A stretch of 34,866 nt of DNA, from positions 1-34,866 of the forward strand of contig SLGC01000108.1 of the NCBI GenBank assembly GCA_007123885.1, written 5' to 3'. The DNA is from Bacteroidales bacterium (lineage in GTDB: Bacteria; Bacteroidota; Bacteroidia; Bacteroidales; PUMT01). Under the pieces are notes generated by a model. That model had not been told where the DNA came from, made no database searches, and was given only the letters and a program-made list of their open reading frames with translations. Of this stretch, positions 16,642-25,306 are shown piece after piece (the stretch's first letter is position 1; each line of letters begins with the position of its first letter). A program made the translations under genes and the position numbers.

Positions 16642-19380
16642 TTATTGATTTACCGGAAGAGTAAAGCAAAATTCAGCTCCCCCGCCGGGTTCCCCGTATG
16701 CTCTTATAGTTCCGCCATGTTTATGTACTATCCTTTGAACGATCGAAAGGCCGACGCCAGAACCTTCAAATTCCCTTGTACTATGCAGCTTCTTGAATAC
16801 CTCAAAAATTCTGCCGGAATATTTCATGTCGAAGCCAACCCCGTTATCCTTTATGCAAAATTCATTGTATGAGTTTTTCCGGCTGCATGATATGGTGATA
16901 ACGGGTTCACGTTCAGATGATGTAAACTTGATGGCATTTGATATCAGGTTTGCCCATACCTGCCTTATCATGGCAGGATCACCATATCCCGGGCAGGAAA
17001 GTTCGCAGTTAAAAACTATCCTTTTTCTATCCTCAGGCAATGAAACTTCTTTATAAACAGACTCGACAAGCCTGGCCATATTTATTTCCGTATGATAGAT
17101 ATCCTGCCTGCCAAGCCGTGAGAAAGCAAGCAGCTCATCGATCAGCCTGCCCATCCTGCTGGTATTTTCAACTATTGTATTACATATCCTTTTACCCTCC
17201 TTATCAAGTTTTGCAGAATGGTCTTCCATCAATATGCGGGAAAATCCGTCAATTGCCCTTAACGGCGACCTAAGGTCGTGTGATATTGAATAACTGAATG
17301 CCTCCAGCTCCCTGTTCGACTCTTCCAGCTGTCTTGTCCGTTCCTGCACCCTTTTTTCAAGCTCCTCATTAAGCTTTCTTATCTCTTCTTCGTTCCTTTT
17401 TCTTTCCGTTATATCCTGAACGCCTCCTACGATGTGAACGATTTTACCGGAACTGTCCCGCTCCGCAACTCCCAGGTTCCTGACCCATATCCTGTTACCT
17501 TTTGCGGTAATTATCCGGAGTTCTTCATCATAAGGCTTCCCTTCCTGTATGCACTCATTCCATACCTTGAGGATCCTGCTTCTGTGTTCCGGAGCATAAA
17601 AATTGATTGCCTCCTCCACCGAAGGAGAATAATCGGGAGGAACCTCATGAATGGCATTAACCTGTTCGGACCATATTACCTTTTCATCTGAAAGCCTCGC
17701 CATCCAGCCTCCTGTCTTTGCAAGCGAACCGGCCATCCGCAGCAGGAACTCGTTCTGGCTGAGCTTTGCCAGGTCCCTCTTTCTTCTGGTAATGTCACGG
17801 GCAACGACCTGGATAGCGGGTTTCCTTTTATATGTAAAAGATGAAGCCGCCACCTCTACATCTATAACGGTACCATCAAACTTCATCATTTTTTCCTCGA
17901 TAACCGGAACGTTTCCTCCCTTTAGTACGATCTCAATTCTCTCTCTTATTAGATCGTGAAAATCTTCCCGGAAGAAGTCATACGGGTTTCTGCCCAGCAC
18001 CTCTCCTGCATCCGCAGCTCCAAAAAGTCTCACCGCCGCCGGGTTGCAAAACACTATCCGGTTGTCCTGGTTGATCCATATGGCATCCTGGGATATCTCA
18101 ACGAGCGACCGGTACTGCTCCTCGCTTTCGGCCAGCTTCATTTCGGTTATCTTTTTTTCTGTTACATCATCGACCAGTGACAGTATCGAGGCCATCTCGC
18201 CGTCCCGGTCCACCAAAACCGAAATATACCATACGCAGTAAAGAAGCTCGCCATTTTTTGTATAATTACGAAGCGGCAAAACTGCTCCTCTTTCCTTACC
18301 CCCGATAATCCGGCTCATCGTCTTGTCTGCCGCTTCCCTGTCATCTTCATGAACAAAATGCCATTCGTCCGACCGCTTGCCGGCCAACTCTGAAAGCTTC
18401 CAGCCGAACATCTGTTCTGCCTGCCAGGACCATTTCCTTACCCGGAACTCATTGTCCCATTCCACCATGGCAAGGGGAGAATTTTCTATATGATACCGGA
18501 GCTGCCTGTTAGCAATATAGGCCTTATCTTTTGCTTTTTCATTTGCTTGATCTATTGCCTCTATTGAGCGGAGAAAATGGAGTGAGAGGATCACAAAACC
18601 TATAACCAGGAAGGCTGTAACCAGGTGAATGTCATCGGCAAGCACAAGCATTTCCATCCTGTCTACCAGCAGCAGGATCCATACAAGTACAACGGGCAGC
18701 AGCAGCGCCATGGGGATAAGCCTGCGTGCAATATACCCCCCCATCCCTGTGGAGGATAGCACTGCCATTATCCCCGAGCGGGGATATGCGACCATAATAC
18801 CTGCACCGGCAAAAAGGAAAAGCAAAACAACAGGCAGCGGAGGGCCCGGATAACCGGGAAAAACATGGGGGGTGCCGTATATATCGCAAACAACGGGCAC
18901 CAGGCTGAACAGAACAACTATAAGTGCAAGCACCTGCGATATATTGACCAGTTTTTCCTTTCTGGTGGCTAATAAAATCAGCGAGCCTGCGGAAACGAAT
19001 AGGAGGATTGCTGAATCGGGACTCATCCGGTCATGCCAGTAACCTGTTCCGGCAATATAGTGAAGCAGGACGATCAAACTGAAAATCATGATCATAACAG
19101 CCAGTATGCCGGAAATCAGCTGCCTGTAGGGGATCTCACTTTTATGGAAAATATAGAGGGAGCAACCTGTTAAAAAAAAACCTGACGCTGTTCCCAAAGG
19201 GATGGCAACAAAACCAAAGAAAAGCCCCTTAAGCAAATCTATATCGAAGATCCACCCTGCCAGTATGATCAATGAAGCCCCGGTTACAATTAGCGATGCA
19301 TAAACCGAGACACTTCTCAGCATCATGTTCAGTTGCCGTTTTAACCCGGGCCTGATAAATTTATCTTCAAACTTTTTCAA
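16642..19380 (-). CDS. Membrane multi-PAS sensor histidine kinase
   Basis: A 912-residue sensor kinase. The N-terminal 270 residues contain seven or eight hydrophobic segments (roughly 25-45, 52-76, 88-110, 122-138, 148-167, 180-199, 222-240 and 252-270), forming an integral membrane sensor module of no type that I can name. Three PAS domains follow (about 290-410, 420-533 and 545-660), each ending in the usual DVT/DIT-x-RK linker. Then come a coiled coil, SYSISHDLRSPLRAIDGFSR (phosphoacceptor His701), and the ATPase domain (NLISNAIKFT at 811-820, DNGVGFD at 845-851, GSGVGLSIVQRIV at 873-885). The catalytic part resembles phytochrome-class kinases, which fits the Rcp1-like regulator encoded just downstream. 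The signal is unknown. No bilin-binding GAF domain is present. Confidence 0.93.
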   Translation of the reverse strand: MKKFEDKFIRPGLKRQLNMMLRSVSVYASLIVTGASLIILAGWIFDIDLLKGLFFGFVAIPLGTASGFFLTGCSLYIFHKSEIPYRQLISGILAVMIMIFSLIVLLHYIAGTGYWHDRMSPDSAILLFVSAGSLILLATRKEKLVNISQVLALIVVLFSLVPVVCDIYGTPHVFPGYPGPPLPVVLLFLFAGAGIMVAYPRSGIMAVLSSTGMGGYIARRLIPMALLLPVVLVWILLLVDRMEMLVLADDIHLVTAFLVIGFVILSLHFLRSIEAIDQANEKAKDKAYIANRQLRYHIENSPLAMVEWDNEFRVRKWSWQAEQMFGWKLSELAGKRSDEWHFVHEDDREAADKTMSRIIGGKERGAVLPLRNYTKNGELLYCVWYISVLVDRDGEMASILSLVDDVTEKKITEMKLAESEEQYRSLVEISQDAIWINQDNRIVFCNPAAVRLFGAADAGEVLGRNPYDFFREDFHDLIRERIEIVLKGGNVPVIEEKMMKFDGTVIDVEVAASSFTYKRKPAIQVVARDITRRKRDLAKLSQNEFLLRMAGSLAKTGGWMARLSDEKVIWSEQVNAIHEVPPDYSPSVEEAINFYAPEHRSRILKVWNECIQEGKPYDEELRIITAKGNRIWVRNLGVAERDSSGKIVHIVGGVQDITERKRNEEEIRKLNEELEKRVQERTRQLEESNRELEAFSYSISHDLRSPLRAIDGFSRILMEDHSAKLDKEGKRICNTIVENTSRMGRLIDELLAFSRLGRQDIYHTEINMARLVESVYKEVSLPEDRKRIVFNCELSCPGYGDPAMIRQVWANLISNAIKFTSSEREPVITISCSRKNSYNEFCIKDNGVGFDMKYSGRIFEVFKKLHSTREFEGSGVGLSIVQRIVHKHGGTIRAYGEPGGGAEFCFTLPVNQ

Positions 19381-19502
19381 TTCTAAAGGATTTTATTTAC
19401 CGGCTTCTGTATTAAAAATAACAAATAAATTCCATCTTTCAATTAAAAGATCAGGATATAGATCATTTGTTGATAATATAGGGTGCAGGAGGGATATGGC
19501 AG

Positions 19503-20117
19503 TCAGGAAAAGATGAAGGAACGGGCCCTGTCAATTTCTTTATCTGTAATAGTATGGCCCCTTCCGGGGAAAATGTCGAGCATTACCTCTGCCCCCATAC
19601 TGTCAAGCTGCTTTTGTGTCTCTTCCGAACGGTACATGGGGATATGAGGGTCATTGTCACCATTGCTGATGTAGATCTTTGTCCCCTTTAAATTGCCATT
19701 GTAGTTTTCAGCATATATCCTCTCCCCGATCAGTCCCCCGGTAAACACACCAACTCCCCCGTACCGGGTGGCAAACCGGGCGGCAACTTCCGCCGAAAGG
19801 CAGGCTCCCTGGCTAAATCCCATAATGTAAATATCCTTTTTGTCTATGTACCGGGATATATCTTCAAGCAGCCTGCTGATATAGTCTACAGCACTGCTCA
19901 GCCAGGGTTCGTTTTGGGCAACCGGGGTCATGAAGCTGTAAGGATACCATTGGGAACCGGTTGCCTGGGGTGCGGCAACATACCAGGTCTTATCGGCAAA
20001 GAAACCGGCAAGCGAAAGGATATCTTCAGAGCTTGCACCCCGGCCGTGAAGAAGTATCAGTGCTTTGGAGGCTTGCGGCAGACTGCTGCCCGATTCTTTG
20101 ATATCGTATCTGTGCAT
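19503..20117 (-). CDS. Phospholipase/carboxylesterase-family alpha/beta hydrolase (MhqD-like)
   Basis: A 204-residue serine hydrolase of the short carboxylesterase family. Visible landmarks are the oxyanion-hole motif LILLHGRGAS (about 20-29), the nucleophile elbow GFSQG with Ser102, the acid Asp156 in SNGDNDPHIPM and His188 in GRGHTI. No signal peptide, so cytoplasmic. An esterase of this kind next to a glyoxalase-fold ring-cleaving dioxygenase recalls the mhq genes of Bacillus subtilis (MhqD with MhqE/MhqO), which protect against quinones and hydroquinones. The dioxygenase gene is on the same strand 263 bases upstream, with a repeat-rich spacer between. The functional link is inference from family and position. 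Confidence 0.88.
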   Translation of the reverse strand: MHRYDIKESGSSLPQASKALILLHGRGASSEDILSLAGFFADKTWYVAAPQATGSQWYPYSFMTPVAQNEPWLSSAVDYISRLLEDISRYIDKKDIYIMGFSQGACLSAEVAARFATRYGGVGVFTGGLIGERIYAENYNGNLKGTKIYISNGDNDPHIPMYRSEETQKQLDSMGAEVMLDIFPGRGHTITDKEIDRARSFIFS

Positions 20118-20136
20118 AGAGTTTTGAATTGTTTTC

Positions 20137-20206
20137 CTGATTCCTGTTCCCTGTTCCCGGTTTCCTCTTTACTCTTTTCTGTTCCCTGTTTCCGTAACCG
20201 TTTCCC
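20137..20206. repeat. Pyrimidine/purine-biased degenerate repeat tract
   Basis: The plus strand carries recurring GTTCCCTGTTCC, GGTTTCCTC and TTTTCTGTTCCCTG units; the minus strand is the purine-rich equivalent. A related block lies at 20309-20337, about 120-150 bases away. It is non-coding and lies between the stop of the dioxygenase gene and the start of the esterase gene. Both blocks belong to the duplicated segment described at 20236-20427. Confidence 0.6.
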
Positions 20207-20235
20207 TGCCTGGCCCCGGCCGGCATCGGCAGGGG

Positions 20236-20427
20236 GGATCGCCGGGGGCAGATCCGGATGCAGCTAATCCCTGGATTTATCGATATCCAGGCTAACCGGT
20301 TCCAGGTTTCCGGTTTCCTCTTTTCTGTTCCCTGTCCGGTCGCCGGCCGGGGTGATCGCTGATGGCAGGTCCGGATGCAGCTAATCCCTGAATTTATCGA
20401 TATCCAGGCTTACAGGTTCCAGGTTTT
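20236..20427 (-). repeat. Imperfect tandem duplication of the dioxygenase gene 3' end
   Basis: The last codons of the dioxygenase gene and the bases after its stop (about 20352-20427) recur 117 bases further downstream (about 20236-20309). The second copy would still read NLEPVSLDIDKSRD and a stop, against NLEPVSLDIDKFRD in the gene. Similarity continues past the stop codon (CTGCATCCGGA then diverging) and into the purine-rich block. It is therefore a DNA-level duplication with later divergence and not a second gene, because the upstream part of the frame is absent. Confidence 0.85.
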
Positions 20428-21346
20428 TCTCTATTTGCTCCCTCTTGCTCTCATGCCAGGGAGCAAGCTTTAGCGATTCGCCAAGGCGGGCGGCGTCCTC
20501 ATCAATATCCATCCCCGGCGGTAATGTGGCAACCTCAAACAGCACTCCGCCCGGTTCCCGGAAGTAGATTGAATGAAAATACTGCCTGTCGATTACCGGG
20601 GTAACATGCACACGCATTTCGATAAGTTTTTCCCTTATTTCCAGCTGGGATGCATCATCATGTGTTGCAAATGCCACGTGATGGACCGAGCCGCTGCCCT
20701 GCCGGCCGGTTCCCGATCCGTCTGCAACCACGTCTACCAGGGCTCCCGGTTTGCCGTTTGGCGAATACCGCCTGCGGCCGTTCTCTTCCTGCACCGGCTT
20801 ATGATCCAGCAAACCGGTAATAAATCCTTCGGTTCTTTCGAAGTGCTGCTCACAAAGGGTGATGCCGTAAAAGCCGCGGATAGCATATTCCGGTGGAATA
20901 TTACCACGGGTAAATCCTTCCCTTTCGTCATCACTGCATACTATAAGCTCAATACCCAGTCCGTCATCATCTTCAAGATATATGAATTCCTCGTCAAACC
21001 TTTTCGAATGGTTGCTCCGGGATACGCCGAATTTATCAAGCCTTTTCAACCAGTAATCGATCGAACCTTCAGGAATGGAGAAGGATGTGACCGTCAGCTG
21101 TCCGGTCCCCTTACGCCCCCGTTCCAATCCCCTGTAAGGGAAGAAAGTCATCAGCGTGCCGGGCGATCCCAGGTAGTCGCCATAATAGAGGTGGTAAACA
21201 TCGGGTGCATCGAAATTCACTGTCTTTTTGACCATCCTCATTCCCAGTATCCCCGCGTAGAAATCGACATTTTTCTGTGCATCTGACGACAGGGCGGTCA
21301 CATGGTGGAGTCCAAGTATCTTGCTGCTATTGTTATCTTTTTTCAT
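20381..21346 (-). CDS. Ring-cleaving dioxygenase, glyoxalase/VOC fold (MhqO-like)
   Basis: A 321-residue protein made of two vicinal-oxygen-chelate modules. The metal ligands expected for the family are visible: HHVT at 14-17, VHHVAFATHDD (His222/His223) and LFEVATLPPG (Glu271). The opening GLHHVTALSSDAQKNVDFY and the internal YYGDYLGSPGTLMTFFP are typical of the MhqO/LinE-like group that cleaves hydroquinones. It probably opens the ring of a hydroquinone or catechol with Fe(II). Upstream on the same strand, 110 bases away, is a small cupin gene, and downstream is an MhqD-like esterase, so a small detoxification operon is plausible. No MarR-type regulator, the usual partner in Bacillus, is present. 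Its 3' end is partly duplicated downstream. Confidence 0.9.
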   Translation of the reverse strand: MKKDNNSSKILGLHHVTALSSDAQKNVDFYAGILGMRMVKKTVNFDAPDVYHLYYGDYLGSPGTLMTFFPYRGLERGRKGTGQLTVTSFSIPEGSIDYWLKRLDKFGVSRSNHSKRFDEEFIYLEDDDGLGIELIVCSDDEREGFTRGNIPPEYAIRGFYGITLCEQHFERTEGFITGLLDHKPVQEENGRRRYSPNGKPGALVDVVADGSGTGRQGSGSVHHVAFATHDDASQLEIREKLIEMRVHVTPVIDRQYFHSIYFREPGGVLFEVATLPPGMDIDEDAARLGESLKLAPWHESKREQIEKNLEPVSLDIDKFRD

Positions 21347-21456
21347 TGTCTGCCTCTTAATTTGGTATACATTAAACGATAGTGCCCGGGAATGAAAAAG
21401 AGGCTGGCAGTTGGGGGAAGTAAACTGTTTTTACAGGAGCAATGCTGTTCTGTATT

Positions 21457-21816
21457 TTAAATTTTCACAAACAGCGACCTTCTTAACTGTTTTACAAGGT
21501 TCCTTGTACGGTGCCCTTTCCCTTCAGTATCCTCCACAAGCAATATATCACCGCCTCCGAATTTCCTTTTATCCCCACGGCTGGTGGTTATCTCGATTTC
21601 ACCGTCCAGCAGGATCACAAATTGTTTTGCAGGCGCATTATGAAAATCCCAGTCGTAATCTGCCTCATTTAGCCTGAACTGAACCGAGCTGACACCAAAT
21701 TCCCGTGAAATATAACCGGCAATACCCTCATCATCCAGGGGTACTGCTACATCCTCAAAATTGCTTTCACCCAGCTCATCGCTATACAAACGGGTATATA
21801 TCAACTCCTTTTTCAT
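21457..21816 (-). CDS. Small cupin-like protein
   Basis: A single-domain cupin of 119 residues if started at MKKELIYTRLYSDE (21816). The open frame extends to 21963, but the extra 49 residues are rich in Cys and Arg and unlike the family, so I prefer the later start. The beta-barrel motifs are seen as WDFHNAPAKQFVILLDGEIEI (first cupin motif, with His and the later Glu) and GGGDILLVEDTEGKGHRTRN (second motif, with His). The resulting fold may bind a metal, but I cannot say whether it is an enzyme or a sensor. It precedes the dioxygenase gene on the same strand. Its substrate is unknown; a role in the same quinone or aromatic pathway is only suggested by position. Confidence 0.8.
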   Translation of the reverse strand: MKKELIYTRLYSDELGESNFEDVAVPLDDEGIAGYISREFGVSSVQFRLNEADYDWDFHNAPAKQFVILLDGEIEITTSRGDKRKFGGGDILLVEDTEGKGHRTRNLVKQLRRSLFVKI

Positions 21817-22063
21817 TTTCCCGGCACATACTTTTATGAACTTTAATATGCGGTTAACAAAAAGATTTGAGATATGTTCACCGACATTCCGAACCGGTAA
21901 ATGCAGGGAAAAGCGGGTGCCTTGAACAATGGAACATGTGTTGCACTGTTTAAACGGCATCAAATAAAGCTGAGGAAAAAAGATTTAAGGAAGTGAGAAT
22001 GAGCCTGATGATAAACACCTCAGTTATAGTTCCAGTGAATTCTTATTCAGAAACGGGGATCTC

Positions 22064-23533
22064 TTATCTTTCAAATTTTCCTGGTCTGGGCCATTGCCTG
22101 TTGGGCAAAGGTGCTCCTGTAGCCCTGTCAAACTCATCGGGAGTCCTTACCTCCGGTATAACATCATCTGTCGAATCCATAAACTCCTTCAATACCGTTC
22201 GCATCCTTTCCAGCTCGGCGGCAAAGCCCGGATCACCTGCCAGATTGTTAAGCTCAAAAGGATCATTATCGAGGTCATACAGCTCCTCTTCAGGGGTGGG
22301 ACTTATAAATACATTTTTCTGGTCCGCAGTGAGCCTTCCCTCCTCTTTCAGTTCGACCATTTTGTGAAATGTCATGCTGTATAAGGCATCTGCCGGAGGC
22401 GTATTGGGCAGGTCGGGGTAAAAATTCCGTATATACTTGAACCTGCTGTCCCTTACGGCACGGTACATTCTTTCCATATCATGCCAGTGGGCCTGGGCAA
22501 ATATATAATCCCTTATTTCAGTGGCCGGATCAAGAAGCAGGGCACTGAAGTCTGTACCGGAAAAATTATCGGGTGAAGGTACACCGGCAAGCTTCAGGAG
22601 AGTCGGGGCTATATCTACCGCGCTTACCATTGATGGTGTGACGGTGCCGGGGCTGACGGCCGCAGGCCATTGCAAAATAAAGGGTGTTTTGATGCCCCCG
22701 TCATACATCGTGGTTTTATCACGGGGAAAAGGTCGGCCGTTGTCGCTGATGAAAAGTATCAGTGTATTTTCTGTCACTCCCTGCTTTTCCAGTTCACCGA
22801 TAACCTGTCCGATGTAAGAATCCATCCTGGAAATTTCATCATAATAGAGTGCAAAATCCTTTCTCACTATTGGATCGTCAGGCATATAGGGGGGTATTAA
22901 GGCGTCTGAAGGATCATGTGGTTCGGGAATGATGTTTTCATAATATGGTCTGTGAGGATCCAATGCCGCAAGCCACAGGAAAAATGGCCTGTCATCCGGC
23001 CGTTGGTTGAGGGTCGGGGTCCAAAGGTGACATCCGCTTCCGTCACCGGCCGGCAGGTCAACCTTTTCCTCTCCTGCCGCATCCCGGAAGGCTTTTTCAG
23101 ATGCAATAAAATCGAACCTTCCGGTCATCGCATCACCCAGGTGCCATTTTCCTGCCTGAGCCGTCCAGTATCCTGCATCCCCCAGCAGTTCAACGAATGT
23201 AATCTTATCAGCCGGTACAGGCCAGTGAAGCTGTTCGGCATCGGTCTGGTGCGGATACATGCCGGTGATGATGCTTGCCCTGGAGGGACTGCATGAGCTG
23301 GTGGTCAGAAAGGCATTGGTGAATTTTATCCCGTTATCCGCCAGCCGGTCAATATTTGGAGTCCGGATATGCGGATGCCCGTATGCGCCGCAATCATCCC
23401 AGTTCATATCATCGGCAATGATCAGGATAATATTGGGCCTTTCCGGGAAAACCTCTTCAGGTTTTTGCTGGCAGGAGGAGGCAAAAAGCAGCACCCCCGG
23501 AAGCGACCATTGTGCAATTTTCACCGGGGTCAT
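22064..23533 (-). CDS. Lipoprotein sulfatase, type I (N-sulfoglucosamine sulfohydrolase-like)
   Basis: Formylglycine-dependent sulfatase that removes sulfate from a glycan or small ester. With a start at 23533 it has 489 residues and a lipoprotein signal peptide (MTPVKIAQWSLPGVLLFASSC). The longer frame from 23623 would put 30 polar residues before it. The calcium-binding NIILIIADDMNWDD and the maturation motif SCSPSRASIITG are intact, with the modified residue being Cys81 in this numbering (a Cys-type site needing an anaerobic or FGE-type maturase, not seen in this window). AGKWHLG and FISDNGRPFPRDKTTMYDGG give the other active-site residues; the last resembles heparan N-sulfatase relatives. 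It is downstream of the GntP permease gene on the same strand, with 203 bases from this start. Confidence 0.92.
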   Translation of the reverse strand: MTPVKIAQWSLPGVLLFASSCQQKPEEVFPERPNIILIIADDMNWDDCGAYGHPHIRTPNIDRLADNGIKFTNAFLTTSSCSPSRASIITGMYPHQTDAEQLHWPVPADKITFVELLGDAGYWTAQAGKWHLGDAMTGRFDFIASEKAFRDAAGEEKVDLPAGDGSGCHLWTPTLNQRPDDRPFFLWLAALDPHRPYYENIIPEPHDPSDALIPPYMPDDPIVRKDFALYYDEISRMDSYIGQVIGELEKQGVTENTLILFISDNGRPFPRDKTTMYDGGIKTPFILQWPAAVSPGTVTPSMVSAVDIAPTLLKLAGVPSPDNFSGTDFSALLLDPATEIRDYIFAQAHWHDMERMYRAVRDSRFKYIRNFYPDLPNTPPADALYSMTFHKMVELKEEGRLTADQKNVFISPTPEEELYDLDNDPFELNNLAGDPGFAAELERMRTVLKEFMDSTDDVIPEVRTPDEFDRATGAPLPNRQWPRPGKFER

Positions 23534-23736
23534 ACCGGTGATAAATTTTGAGGTCCCGGCATTATCAAAATCACGGGTATTACATGTATCCTTAGGCCAA
23601 AATTTACTATCATATGAGATCATAATCGTGTTTTTAAAGCATTAGGATTTTTCGTATCGATAATGCCATCGGGCGTTAGTCAATTTTTTCCAGTTTCAGG
23701 AGTTGAAAGTGCTTGTTCCTGCACGATCTTGTATGG

Positions 23737-25098
23737 TTATAGTATCAGATACAAAAGCCATGCAAATAGCAATCCCGTAACAGCAATAATAGTCTCCATT
23801 ACAGTCCAGGTCTGCAGGGTCTGTTTCTCATCCATGCCCAGATATTTACCCACCAGCCAGAACCCGCTGTCATTGACATGGGAAAGAATAGTGGCCCCGG
23901 CTGCTATAGCAATAACCACGAGGGCTTCCTGTGGCGGCGAAGCCTCAAAAACGGGAAGTATGGGACTTATGATGCCGGCAGCGGTTATCATTGCAACCGT
24001 GGCAGAACCCTGCGTTACCCGCACAACCGACGCGATGATCCATCCCAGCACAACCGGGTTTATGCTTCCCGAAGCCACTGCTGCTGCCAGAGTGTCGGCA
24101 ATACCGCTGTCTATCAATATTTGCTTGAGAACCCCGCCGCCGCCTGTAACAAGTATGATGATCCCGGCCGGACCAAGCGAGGCATTGCTTATTTCCTGAA
24201 GCTTTTTCTTTTCCACGCCTTTTCTTATACCGAGAAAATACATGGCCAGGAAGGTGGCTATTAAAAGTGCGGAAAAAGGATGTCCTATGAAAATAAGGAA
24301 CTGGGTCGGAAAGGTATCCGGAATATGTCCGGCATTAACAAGTGCAGAGGTAATTGTGTTTAAAAGTATGAGCACAAGCGGACATCCTATTATCATGATC
24401 ACCAGCCGGAATGCCGGGTATTTATCCGGAGAAACGGTATTTCCTTCTGTCTGATCGTATACGCCCGACGGTGGAGTTATCTTTACCTTTTCACTTATAT
24501 AGCGTCCAAAGATGGGTCCGGCAATGATGACCACAGGTATTCCCACAACAAATCCCAAAAGTATGACCCATCCAAGATTTGCCCCCAGAATTTCGGATAC
24601 TGCTACCGGTCCCGGCGTTGGAGGAATAAAGCTGTGTGTGGCGGCAAGACCGGCGAGCAACGGTATGCCGTACAGCAGCAGTGATTTCTTTGTCTTCCTG
24701 GACAGGGCATAAAGTATGGGAACAAGGATAATAAAGGCAACATCAAGGAATACCGGGATGGCAATTATAAATCCGGTTATGCTGAGTGCCCATGGAGCCT
24801 TTTCCTCGCCAAACTTGTTTATAAGGAAAAGGGCCAGCGCCTCCGCGCCCCCGGAATATTCAAGGATTTTTCCAAATATTGCTCCCAGGCCGATAACCAC
24901 GGCAATAAATCCCAATGTTCCGCCCATGCCCGTCTGGATGCTCTGGATTATTGAAACCGGAGTCATCCCGGCCAGATAGCCGGTAATAATACTTACCAGT
25001 ATCAGGGAGATGAAGGCATGAATCTTCAATTTCAGAACAAGGAACAAGAGGGACGCAACAGCAGTAACGATTATCAGTACCAGTATTATTGGATCCAT
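23737..25098 (-). CDS. GntP-family gluconate:H+ symporter
   Basis: A 453-residue integral membrane protein, the usual length for GntP permeases, with about a dozen hydrophobic segments across its length. Family signatures include GFIAVVIGLGAIFGKILEYSGGA near residue 65, SFIPPTPGPVAVSEILGANLGW near 160, and GSATVAMITAAG and LSHVNDSGFWLVGKYLGM in the C-terminal half. It is likely to import gluconate or a related sugar acid with a proton. It lies between a sulfatase gene and a YfeH-like transporter gene, all on the minus strand; no gluconate kinase or Entner-Doudoroff gene is nearby. The dehydrogenase and Gfo/Idh genes 2.4-4.7 kb away could work on sugar acids, but this is speculation. Confidence 0.92.
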   Translation of the reverse strand: MDPIILVLIIVTAVASLLFLVLKLKIHAFISLILVSIITGYLAGMTPVSIIQSIQTGMGGTLGFIAVVIGLGAIFGKILEYSGGAEALALFLINKFGEEKAPWALSITGFIIAIPVFLDVAFIILVPILYALSRKTKKSLLLYGIPLLAGLAATHSFIPPTPGPVAVSEILGANLGWVILLGFVVGIPVVIIAGPIFGRYISEKVKITPPSGVYDQTEGNTVSPDKYPAFRLVIMIIGCPLVLILLNTITSALVNAGHIPDTFPTQFLIFIGHPFSALLIATFLAMYFLGIRKGVEKKKLQEISNASLGPAGIIILVTGGGGVLKQILIDSGIADTLAAAVASGSINPVVLGWIIASVVRVTQGSATVAMITAAGIISPILPVFEASPPQEALVVIAIAAGATILSHVNDSGFWLVGKYLGMDEKQTLQTWTVMETIIAVTGLLFAWLLYLIL

Positions 25099-25172
25099 AA
25101 TATCAGGTTTGTTTAATCCATAAATATAAGACTCATTTTTGATTCACTAAAAGTTCCTGTAAAAAATTCGCT

Positions 25173-25205
25173 AATTACCCACCTCAAAGAAAAGTGGATG
25201 TAATT
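25173..25205 (-). terminator. Possible weak terminator hairpin after the YfeH-like transporter gene
   Basis: AATTAC-CCAC at 25173-25182 and GTGG-AT-GTAATT at 25194-25205 can pair over 10 bp with a two-base bulge and an 11-base loop. On the minus strand a run of six T residues follows after about six bases. It sits between the stop of the transporter gene (25307) and the start of the permease gene (25098). The A/T-rich stem makes it a weak candidate. Confidence 0.35.
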
Positions 25206-25306
25206 CCGGTTTTTGCTTTACACCGCCTTTTTTGAATACACAGATCCTCATTCAAAGCCCCACATGGACATTACTTCGCCCGGAAGATGCGGGTTGTTAA
25301 AAAGAA

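Noticed and set aside
16642-19380. Phytochrome identity for the large sensor kinase
   Set aside because: The kinase half and the partner regulator are phytochrome-like, but there is no GAF/PHY bilin-binding region; the N-terminus is a membrane module.
21817-21963. 49-residue N-terminal extension of the cupin protein
   Set aside because: The segment is rich in Cys and Arg with no cupin similarity, and the internal Met at 21816 begins the family-like sequence.
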